DNA from: Bacteroidales bacterium
GTDB lineage: Bacteria; Bacteroidota; Bacteroidia; Bacteroidales; UBA12077
Length of the DNA: 6,765 bases
Direction of reading: 5' to 3'
Assembly: GCA_030600865.1 (NCBI GenBank)
Contig: JAUVUS010000139.1
Span: 1 to 6,765 of the forward strand
Made by a program: the position numbers and the translations under genes. The notes under the pieces were generated by a model. The model saw nothing but the letters and a program-made list of their open reading frames with translations. It was not told the origin of the DNA and did not search any database. Shown here piece after piece: positions 1 through 5,357 of the stretch (within the stretch, counting starts at the first letter, position 1; each line of letters opens with the position of its first letter).

Positions 1-271
1 TAGTTTTAACGGCTAATTATTGAACAATATTTCAACATTAATTGTATAATAAATAGCAAGTTTTTATTAATATAATTGATTATTAACAGTAAGTTAATAA
101 AAACTGAAAAGGCTTAATAATCAATTCAATTAGGTAGATAAGTGTTGTTAATAGAGTATTAAAATCTTTTTAAAAACGTAAAAAGCAAGTTTTTCTTTAA
201 AATTTTAAGAACAGTATTAACAGGATATTATTATTATCATAATAGATTAAATAATATATAATATATATAAT
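1..271. other. AT-rich non-coding region upstream of nadA
   Basis: No open frame of useful length was found on either strand; stop codons are dense in all frames. The region is extremely A+T-rich and ends in an alternating AT run (about 246-271) directly before the nadA start. It contains two interleaved perfect inverted repeats (59-126), an 11-bp direct repeat AGCAAGTTTTT (55-65 and 184-194), and a small inverted repeat TTGAA-N6-TTCAA (20-35). I could not find a Bacteroidota-type TAnnTTTG promoter element here, so the nadA promoter is not assigned. The opening TAG could be the end of an upstream gene, but this cannot be judged from the window. Confidence 0.7.
59..126. repeat. Two interleaved inverted repeats (A-B-A'-B')
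   Basis: Arm A, AGTTTTTATTAA (59-70), is perfectly complementary to TTAATAAAAACT (94-105). Arm B, AATTGATTATTAA (74-86), is perfectly complementary to TTAATAATCAATT (114-126). The order A-B-A'-B' means both stems could form together in RNA only as a pseudoknot; in DNA they could be two overlapping operator-like dyads. The background is very AT-rich, which raises the chance of such matches, but 12- and 13-bp perfect pairs within 68 bp are still notable. Function is unknown. Confidence 0.6.
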
Positions 272-1270
272 ATGAGTGTTAAAAATAAATTTATTTCAGA
301 TGGTTTCGTAAATCGGGAAATTGATGAAAATATCAATGTGATTGAAGAAATAAACAAATTAAAAAAAGAAAAGAATGCCATTATTCTTGCTCATTATTAT
401 CAAACTGGTGATATTCAGGATCTGGCAGATTTTGTTGGGGATAGTTTAGCATTATCGCAAAAAGCTGCAGAAACTGATGCTGATATTATATTATTTGCAG
501 GAGTTCATTTCATGGCAGAAACAGCAAAAATATTAGCACCGGAAAGTAAAGTGTTAATACCTGATTTAAATGCCGGTTGTTCATTAGCTGATGCTTGTCC
601 ACCAGATGAATTTGAAAAATTTATTAAAGCACATCCTGATCATTTGGTTATTTCGTATGTAAATACCACTGCAGAAATAAAAACAATGACAGATATTTGT
701 TGTACATCAACAAATGCACTAAAAATTGTAGAGTATTTACCAAAAGATCAAAAAATAATATTTGCTCCGGATAGAAATTTAGGAGGTTATATTAAAAGAA
801 TTACCGGTCGTGAAAATATGATAATATGGAATGGTGCTTGTCATGTTCATGAAGAGTTTTCGTTAGAAGCAATATTGAAATTAAAAAAGGAATATCCTAA
901 AGCAAAAATAATTTCACATCCTGAGTGCGAAAAACCTGTTCAGTTAGTTTCAGATTTTATTGGATCAACAGCTGCTTTGATAAAGTTTACAAAAACTGAC
1001 AATAGTAAAGAATTTATTGTTGCCACTGAATCAGGTATATTACATCAGATGAAAAAGCAAAATCCTGAAAAAGTATATATTCCAGCACCTCCAAAAGATT
1101 CAACTTGTGGATGTAACGATTGTAATTTTATGAAGCTAATTACGGTTAATAAAATTTACAATACTTTAAAATATGAAACGCCTGAAGTTATTTTAAGTGA
1201 TGAAATAATTCAAAAAGCAAAAAAATCAATTGATGTAATGTTAGATATTTCAAAAAAAATGAATTTGTAA
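272..1270 (+). CDS. nadA: Quinolinate synthase NadA
   Basis: This is the cytosolic [4Fe-4S] enzyme that condenses iminoaspartate (from NadB) with dihydroxyacetone phosphate to give quinolinate, the first ring intermediate of de novo NAD synthesis. The 332-residue length suits the shorter NadA class. Visible family features are the HYYQ motif (41-44), GDSLALS (56-62), DLNAGCSLAD with C103, ISYVNT (127-132), FAPDRNLG (164-171), WNGACHVHEEF with C190, SHPEC (215-219), ATESG (251-255), and a CxCxxC group (C279, C281, C284) near the C-terminus. By analogy with known NadA structures the cluster ligands should be C103, C190 and one of the last group, probably C284. The ATG is the only sensible start, since an in-frame stop lies at 248-250 with no start codon between. 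No nadB or nadC is adjacent. An intrinsic terminator follows, suggesting a single-gene unit. Confidence 0.97.
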   Translation: MSVKNKFISDGFVNREIDENINVIEEINKLKKEKNAIILAHYYQTGDIQDLADFVGDSLALSQKAAETDADIILFAGVHFMAETAKILAPESKVLIPDLNAGCSLADACPPDEFEKFIKAHPDHLVISYVNTTAEIKTMTDICCTSTNALKIVEYLPKDQKIIFAPDRNLGGYIKRITGRENMIIWNGACHVHEEFSLEAILKLKKEYPKAKIISHPECEKPVQLVSDFIGSTAALIKFTKTDNSKEFIVATESGILHQMKKQNPEKVYIPAPPKDSTCGCNDCNFMKLITVNKIYNTLKYETPEVILSDEIIQKAKKSIDVMLDISKKMNL

Positions 1271-1289
1271 TTCATTATACTTTAAAGTA

Positions 1290-1317
1290 GAGCGGGGAAA
1301 TACTCCCTGCTTTTTTT
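1290..1317 (+). terminator. Intrinsic terminator after nadA
   Basis: An 8-bp stem (1291-1298 with 1304-1311, containing one G-U wobble at 1294/1308) closes a 5-nt loop. It is followed directly by a run of seven T residues (1311-1317). The stem is GC-rich (AGCGGGGA / TCCCTGCT), which stands out in this AT-rich sequence. It lies about 20 bp after the nadA stop and so should end the nadA transcript and insulate the downstream repeat-protein gene. Confidence 0.85.
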
Positions 1318-1348
1318 GTATATTTAACTTTTTACAAATTATTGAAAA

Positions 1349-2896
1349 GTGAAAAATATAATTATAGCATTTATTTTAATTTTTAGTAATAAAGTTTTGT
1401 TGGCACAAAATGATACTTTAAAAACTAATTCTGTTTATAAAGAATTCAAATATAAAAATGGAAATATTTCCAGTGAAGGATACTTAAAAAAAAATGTGCC
1501 AACCGGACTTTGGAAATCATATTATATAACAGGAATAAAAAAATCAGAAGGAAAATGGAGTAATAATAAGTTAGATAGTATTTGGATTTTTTATGATCAG
1601 CTTGGTGATACAATTGAAAAAATTAATTATTACATCGGAAAAAAGAACGGACATCATTATAGATATTTTAAAACCGATAATTATAAAAATATAATTTCAT
1701 TTAAAGATCTTTATGTTAATGGACAAAGAAATGATAAATCATATTTTTATTACGAAAACGGTAAAATTAAAAAAGTAATTCCATATTTAAATGACAAGAA
1801 ACTAGGTGTAGGATTTGAATATGATAAGAAAGGAAATGTTATCACAATTACCAGATACAGAAATAATGAAATTATTGTTCAGGAAAACATTAACAGATAC
1901 AATACAAAAGGTGAAAAAGAAGGTCTATGGAAAGAATTTTATGTTAATGGTAATATAAGGGAAGAGAAAACTTATTTGAATGGAAAACTAAATGGTTATT
2001 TTAAATTATATAGTGAAGAAGGAAAATTAATTGATGCTATAAAATATAATAATGGTGAAGTTGATATAAATTCAAATGATTTTGAAACGGATTTTGAAAT
2101 TAGAGAAGAATATGATGAAAAAGAAAATTTAGCTTTCCAGGGAAGTTATAAAAAAAATGTACCAATAGGTGTTCACAGATATTTTGATAGTAAAGGCAAG
2201 GTTACAAAGGGTAAAACTTACGATATTACAGGAAATATTATTGCTGAAGGCATTGTTTTAATTAATGGTAAAGAAGATGGTGAATGGCTTTACTTCTACG
2301 AAAACGGGAAAAAACAGGCGACAGGAAAATTCAACAAGGGAAAAAAGAATGGAAAATGGATTTATTATTATGCAAATGGTCGCATTCAACAAACAGGAAC
2401 GTATAATAATGGAAAATTAACCGGAACATGGCAATGGTATTATGAAACCGGAGAACTTTTAAAAGAAGAGTTTTACATTTATGGACAATTAGATGGTGAA
2501 GCTAATGAATACACAGTGTTAGGAAATATAATCTCAAAAGGTAATTATATAGAAGGTAATAAAGAAGGTGAGTGGATTTATAGAATTGGTGATCAGGAAT
2601 ATAAAGGTAAATATGTAATGGATTATAAAGATGGAGCCTGGAAAAGTTATTATTTGGGAAAAGAAATACTAAGTTTTGAAGGTAGGTTTATACACGGAAA
2701 TCCAGATGGAAAACACGAATATTTTTATCCTGATAAAAAATTGAAAGAAGAAAAATATTATAGCGAAGGCGAAAAAGTTAAATCGTGGTCGAAGTACAAT
2801 GAATATGGTGATTTAATAATAGTTGTTCAATATAAGGATGGAAAAGTTTATAAAATTAATGGAGTAAAAGTAAAATTAGGTATGGAGGAAAATTAG
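1349..2896 (+). CDS. Exported YwqK/MORN_2-repeat protein
   Basis: A 515-residue protein of unknown specific function. Residues 1-20 form a typical Sec signal peptide: basic start, hydrophobic core IIIAFILIF, and probable cleavage near VLLAQ. There is no lipobox Cys, so a periplasmic or secreted soluble protein is likely. The rest is degenerate repeats of roughly 24 residues with the pattern GxWxxYYxNGxxxxxGxYxNGK. Clear copies have Trp at 55, 79, 194, 313, 337, 361, 409 and 431; the spacing is exactly 24 for 313-337-361. This is the MORN-variant repeat of the YwqK family, which is abundant in Bacteroidota. Database names calling such proteins antitoxins are not supported here, because no toxin-like gene is adjacent. 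The GTG start is forced: an in-frame TGA lies at 1343-1345, and a later start would remove the signal peptide. The protein is very rich in Lys, Asn and Tyr. A short acidic, repeat-poor segment (about 236-262) separates two repeat blocks. Confidence 0.85.
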   Translation: MKNIIIAFILIFSNKVLLAQNDTLKTNSVYKEFKYKNGNISSEGYLKKNVPTGLWKSYYITGIKKSEGKWSNNKLDSIWIFYDQLGDTIEKINYYIGKKNGHHYRYFKTDNYKNIISFKDLYVNGQRNDKSYFYYENGKIKKVIPYLNDKKLGVGFEYDKKGNVITITRYRNNEIIVQENINRYNTKGEKEGLWKEFYVNGNIREEKTYLNGKLNGYFKLYSEEGKLIDAIKYNNGEVDINSNDFETDFEIREEYDEKENLAFQGSYKKNVPIGVHRYFDSKGKVTKGKTYDITGNIIAEGIVLINGKEDGEWLYFYENGKKQATGKFNKGKKNGKWIYYYANGRIQQTGTYNNGKLTGTWQWYYETGELLKEEFYIYGQLDGEANEYTVLGNIISKGNYIEGNKEGEWIYRIGDQEYKGKYVMDYKDGAWKSYYLGKEILSFEGRFIHGNPDGKHEYFYPDKKLKEEKYYSEGEKVKSWSKYNEYGDLIIVVQYKDGKVYKINGVKVKLGMEEN

Positions 2897-2902
2897 TTTT
2901 TG

Positions 2903-2910
2903 TAAATTTG
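2903..2910 (+). promoter_or_regulatory. Possible ruvB promoter -7 element (TAnnTTTG)
   Basis: TAAATTTG matches the Bacteroidota -7 consensus TAnnTTTG. It is followed by A-rich sequence and lies 17 bp before the ruvB ATG, in the 31-bp gap after the repeat-protein gene. No TTTG-type -33 element is visible at the expected distance upstream, so the call is tentative. If real, ruvB could be transcribed apart from the upstream gene, with a very short leader. Confidence 0.35.
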
Positions 2911-2927
2911 AAAAGAAAATAATTTGA

Positions 2928-3971
2928 ATGGATGATTTGGATATAAGAGACCTGTCTGCCGATAAAGCAGGAGAAAACTTTTCAGAAAACGAAAAGGAGT
3001 TTGAAAAGACATTACGTCCTTTGGATTTTAAAGATTTTAAAGGACAGTTTAAAGTAGTTGAAAATCTAAAGATTTTTGTTCAGGCTGCAAAAATGCGTAA
3101 CGAATCACTTGACCATGTTTTATTACATGGCCCTCCGGGTTTAGGTAAAACAACACTTGCTAATATTATTGCCAATGAATTAAACGTAAATTTAAAACTA
3201 ACTTCCGGGCCGGTATTGGATAAAGCAGGCGATTTAGCCGGTTTATTAACAAACCTTGAAGAAGGTGATGTTTTATTTATTGATGAAATACATCGTTTAA
3301 GTCCTGTTGTTGAAGAGTATCTATATTCTGCGATGGAAGATTATAGAATTGATATAATGATTGATAAAGGACCGGGCGCTCGTTCTGTTCAGATAACATT
3401 AAATCCTTTTACCTTAATTGGTGCTACAACACGTTCAGGATTACTAACCAGTCCGCTTCGTGCACGTTTTGGCATAAGCTCACATTTAGAATACTATGAT
3501 TTTAAGATAATTACATCTATTATAAAAAGATCTGCAGGCATATTAAATGTTGCTATTGACGATAAAGCAGCTGTTGAAATTGCATCACGTTCACGTGGCA
3601 CACCACGTATTGCAAATGCACTTTTACGCCGTGTTCGTGACTTTGCTCAAGTAAAAGGAGATGGAAATATAGACATAGAAATTTCACGGTTTGCGCTCCA
3701 GGCTTTAAATATAGATAAACACGGTTTAGACGAACTGGATAATAAAATATTGTTAACTATTATCGACAAATTCAAAGGAGGACCTGTTGGAATTTCGACC
3801 ATTGCTATTGCAATTGGTGAAGATAGCGGTACTATAGAAGAGGTTTATGAACCTTTTTTAATTAAAGAAGGATACATAAAACGTACTCCCCGCGGAAGAG
3901 AAGCAACTGAAATTGCCTACAAACATTTGAATAAAGTTCGTGATATTGATGGTCAGGCTGGTTTATTTTAA
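2928..3971 (+). CDS. ruvB: Holliday junction branch-migration helicase RuvB
   Basis: RuvB is the hexameric AAA+ ATPase that, loaded by RuvA, drives branch migration of Holliday junctions before RuvC cleavage. At 347 residues it is full length for the family. Visible parts are the N-terminal [11 protein letters not shown] segment (30-40), Walker [10 protein letters not shown] (68-76), Walker [10 protein letters not shown] (114-122), sensor 1 GATTRSG (165-171), the arginine-finger segment SPLRARFG (175-182), sensor 2 RGTPRIAN (223-230), and a C-terminal winged-helix domain (about 270-335) with GPVGISTIA and [18 protein letters not shown]. ruvA and ruvC are not in the window, so this is a stand-alone ruvB. 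The gene starts 31 bp after the repeat-protein gene. Its stop codon lies inside the final codons of the convergent regulator gene (4-bp overlap). Confidence 0.98.
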   Translation: MDDLDIRDLSADKAGENFSENEKEFEKTLRPLDFKDFKGQFKVVENLKIFVQAAKMRNESLDHVLLHGPPGLGKTTLANIIANELNVNLKLTSGPVLDKAGDLAGLLTNLEEGDVLFIDEIHRLSPVVEEYLYSAMEDYRIDIMIDKGPGARSVQITLNPFTLIGATTRSGLLTSPLRARFGISSHLEYYDFKIITSIIKRSAGILNVAIDDKAAVEIASRSRGTPRIANALLRRVRDFAQVKGDGNIDIEISRFALQALNIDKHGLDELDNKILLTIIDKFKGGPVGISTIAIAIGEDSGTIEEVYEPFLIKEGYIKRTPRGREATEIAYKHLNKVRDIDGQAGLF

Positions 3972-4675
3972 TTAAACGCGTTAGAAATTTTTTCTAATTG
4001 TTTAATATCTAAAATTTTGATTTTTCTTCCGTTCAAATCAATTAACTTATCATGTTTAAATTCCGATAAAAGTCTGATAACTGATTCTGTTGCAGTACCA
4101 ACAATATTAGCAAGTTCTTCGCGTGTTAGAGAGATTTGTAATACTCCATCTTCATTTAATTCGAATATTTCCATTAATTTAAGTAAAATCTCGGCCAAAC
4201 GTTCACGAACAGTTTTTTGAGCAATATCAGTAATAAATGCATTTGCCTCACCAAGCTCTTTACAGGTTTGTTGCATTATTGCCATTGAAAAATTGCCATT
4301 GGTTTTTACAAGCTTAATAAGGGTTTCGCCCGGAACAAAACAAAGTGTTGCATCTTCAATAACTTTAGCAGAAGAACAGGCAAGTTCGTTACTCAAAATA
4401 GAACGATATCCGATAATACCTCCTTTTTTTGCAAAAGCAATTATTTGTTCCCGACCATCAATACCAGTTTTGAAAATTTTTATTATACCGGAATTTATGC
4501 AATAAAAACCATTGGTTCTACTACCTTCATGATATATTACACTACCACGCTTATAAGTATTGCACACTTTTTCTCTTTCAACAATAGCATGTTCTTCTGG
4601 TGTAAGATGCTTAAATATTGAATCGTAATTATGCAAACAATCATCACAAGGTGGTATTTGATCCCGGTTTATCAT
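3968..4675 (-). CDS. Crp/Fnr-family transcriptional regulator
   Basis: A 235-residue regulator with an N-terminal cyclic-nucleotide-binding-like beta-roll (about 22-125), a long dimerisation helix (about 128-160, ending [13 protein letters not shown]), and a C-terminal winged helix-turn-helix (about 180-225, [21 protein letters not shown]). CRP residues that contact cAMP are not conserved: the positions of E72 and R82 appear to be Y90 and S101. Aligned by eye to E. coli FNR, C10 and C13 match FNR C20 and C23, and C112 ([11 protein letters not shown]) matches FNR C122. The FNR C29 position is S19. The recognition helix keeps E197 and R201 (FNR E209, R213) but has I200 where FNR has S212, so site preference may differ. 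It is divergent from the OsmC-family gene and convergent with ruvB. The ATG at 4675 is preceded by a purine-rich AAAGAA. Ligand and target genes are unknown. Confidence 0.92.
   Translation of the reverse strand: MINRDQIPPCDDCLHNYDSIFKHLTPEEHAIVEREKVCNTYKRGSVIYHEGSRTNGFYCINSGIIKIFKTGIDGREQIIAFAKKGGIIGYRSILSNELACSSAKVIEDATLCFVPGETLIKLVKTNGNFSMAIMQQTCKELGEANAFITDIAQKTVRERLAEILLKLMEIFELNEDGVLQISLTREELANIVGTATESVIRLLSEFKHDKLIDLNGRKIKILDIKQLEKISNAFN
3971..4006. repeat. Two-tier palindrome in the ruvB/regulator 3' overlap
   Basis: ATTAAAC (3971-3977) pairs with GTTTAAT (4000-4006), and inside it TTAGAAA (3981-3987) pairs with TTTCTAA (3991-3997) around a 3-nt loop. Only GCG/TT is unpaired between the two tiers. 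It begins at the last base of the ruvB stop codon and lies within the last dozen codons of the minus-strand regulator. It could shape the 3' end of the ruvB transcript, but it is AT-rich and lacks a following T tract on the plus strand, so it is not called a terminator. Confidence 0.5.
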
Positions 4676-4716
4676 TTCTTTAAAAAAATTCTTATCTGTT
4701 TAAAGTATTAATAGTC

Positions 4717-4730
4717 AAACACAAGTGTTT
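4717..4730. promoter_or_regulatory. Candidate operator dyad AAACAC-N2-GTGTTT
   Basis: Perfect 6-bp arms flank a 2-bp centre, 42 bp upstream of the regulator start codon. Crp/Fnr dimers bind dyads of about this overall size, and many such regulators control their own gene, so an autoregulatory site is plausible. The sequence does not match either the classical CRP site (TGTGA-N6-TCACA) or the FNR site (TTGAT-N4-ATCAA). Confidence 0.3.
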
Positions 4731-4762
4731 TTCAAATAAAATTTATTTATATATTTAGAACA

Positions 4763-4770
4763 CAAAATTA
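4763..4770 (-). promoter_or_regulatory. Possible -7 element for the Crp/Fnr gene
   Basis: Read on the minus strand this is TAATTTTG, which fits TAnnTTTG. It would give a leader of roughly 80 nt before the regulator ATG. No TTTG-type -33 element is visible at the expected spacing, so confidence is low. Confidence 0.3.
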
Positions 4771-4794
4771 AGTTTTTTGTTTTATAAATTAGAA

Positions 4795-4824
4795 TTTGTA
4801 ATATAGATTTTAAAATTATATTTG
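4795..4824 (+). promoter_or_regulatory. Bacteroidota-type promoter of the OsmC-like gene
   Basis: The -33 element TTTG (4795-4798) and the -7 element TATATTTG (4817-4824) are separated by 18 bp, which fits the TTTG / TAnnTTTG consensus described for the primary sigma factor of Bacteroidota. The -7 element is followed by CAAAAAAG, and transcription should begin near 4830, giving a leader of about 25 nt. Confidence 0.7.
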
Positions 4825-4856
4825 CAAAAAAGTAAATTATTTAAATAGATATAAAT

Positions 4857-5279
4857 ATGAAAACATCGTTAAGTATTGATTGGATTGAAGGAATGGCTTT
4901 TGAAAGCGAGGTGAATGGCCATAAAATAATAATTGATGCCGTTGAAGCTGTTGGCGGTAATGACAAAGGTCCAAGACCAAAACCGCTTATGCTATTATCT
5001 CTTGCCGGATGTACGGGAATGGACGTGGTGTCGATTCTTAAAAAGATGAGAGTTGAACTTGATAACTTTAGTGTTGAAGTAGAGGCAAATGAAACCGAAG
5101 AACACCCCAAGCATTTTGATGAGATGAAAGTTATTTACAAATTTTGGGGTAAAAATTTACCAATGGAAAAACTTCAAAAAGCAGTAAATTTATCAGAAGA
5201 AAGATATTGTGGCGTTAGCGAAGTTTACAAAAAATACGTAAAAATGAGCAATGAAATACAGATAAATCCGAAGAAATAA
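4857..5279 (+). CDS. OsmC-family protein, YhfA-like
   Basis: A 140-residue protein of the OsmC/Ohr fold. Family members that have been studied are thiol-dependent peroxidases acting on organic hydroperoxides, but the YhfA branch has no settled function. The two conserved cysteines are present: C52 in LAGCTGMDVVSIL and C118 in EERYCGVSEVY. Other family features are the N-terminal strand DWIEGMAFES (8-17), GHKIIIDA (21-28), and the GPRPKPLMLLSLAG segment (38-51) leading into the central helix. From memory it matches E. coli YhfA along most of its length, including the WxEGxxF start, GCxxxDVVSILxK and YCxV. It is transcribed from a good promoter just upstream, divergent from the Crp/Fnr gene, and closed by a strong hairpin. 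Its role in oxidative defence here is inference. Confidence 0.92.
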   Translation: MKTSLSIDWIEGMAFESEVNGHKIIIDAVEAVGGNDKGPRPKPLMLLSLAGCTGMDVVSILKKMRVELDNFSVEVEANETEEHPKHFDEMKVIYKFWGKNLPMEKLQKAVNLSEERYCGVSEVYKKYVKMSNEIQINPKK

Positions 5280-5296
5280 GAACAACCTTCGCAAAA

Positions 5297-5339
5297 AATA
5301 AATAAGCCTGCTAATTTTGTTTTAGCAGGCTTATTTATT
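5297..5339. terminator. Bidirectional terminator between OsmC-like gene and pheS
   Basis: A perfect 18-bp inverted repeat (5297-5314 with 5322-5339) encloses a 7-nt loop. The core is GC-containing (AAGCCTGCTAA) and the outer part is A/T. On the minus strand the stem is followed by TTTT after a U-rich arm, a good intrinsic terminator for the pheS operon. On the plus strand the U-rich arm TTATTTATT can serve the OsmC-like gene. It lies 17 bp past the OsmC-like stop and 18 bp past the pheS stop. Confidence 0.9.
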
Positions 5340-5357
5340 AGATATTTATAAATTATT

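Larger units (their letters stand above)
4676..4856. promoter_or_regulatory. Divergent intergenic region, regulator/OsmC-like gene
   Basis: This 181-bp AT-rich region separates the two divergent start codons and must hold both promoters. It contains a good plus-strand promoter (4795-4824), a weaker minus-strand -7 candidate (4763-4770), and two short dyads that could be operators. These are AAACAC-AA-GTGTTT (4717-4730), on the regulator side, and AAATT-AG-AATTT (4786-4797), which overlaps the -33 element of the OsmC-like gene. Control by the neighbouring Crp/Fnr protein is inference. Confidence 0.55.

Noticed and set aside
42..50. TTG...TATAAT-like sequence as a nadA promoter
   Set aside because: A TATAAT-like run is expected by chance in such AT-rich DNA, Bacteroidota promoters use TAnnTTTG, and the site is over 200 bp from nadA.
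2270..2560. Repeated 72-bp units in the YwqK gene as a variable-number DNA tandem repeat
   Set aside because: The 24-residue protein repeats are well diverged at DNA level, so they are old protein repeats, not an unstable DNA array.
1349..2896. Toxin-antitoxin system based on the YwqK 'antitoxin' name
   Set aside because: The name is a database label for the repeat family. No small toxin-like gene is adjacent, and the protein carries a signal peptide, which does not fit a cytosolic antitoxin.
4017..4505. Two plus-strand open frames (4017-4220, 4293-4505) across the Crp/Fnr gene
   Set aside because: Both are antisense shadows of a well-supported regulator gene and show no motif or plausible initiation region.
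4807..4816. Perfect 10-bp palindrome ATTTTAAAAT in the promoter spacer of the OsmC-like gene
   Set aside because: It consists only of A and T in an A/T-dominated region and is easily explained by composition.
4841..5110. 89-residue open frame antisense to the OsmC-like gene
   Set aside because: It lies on the opposite strand of a gene with clear family motifs, is Ser/Thr/Pro-rich as expected of a shadow frame, and has no recognisable domain.
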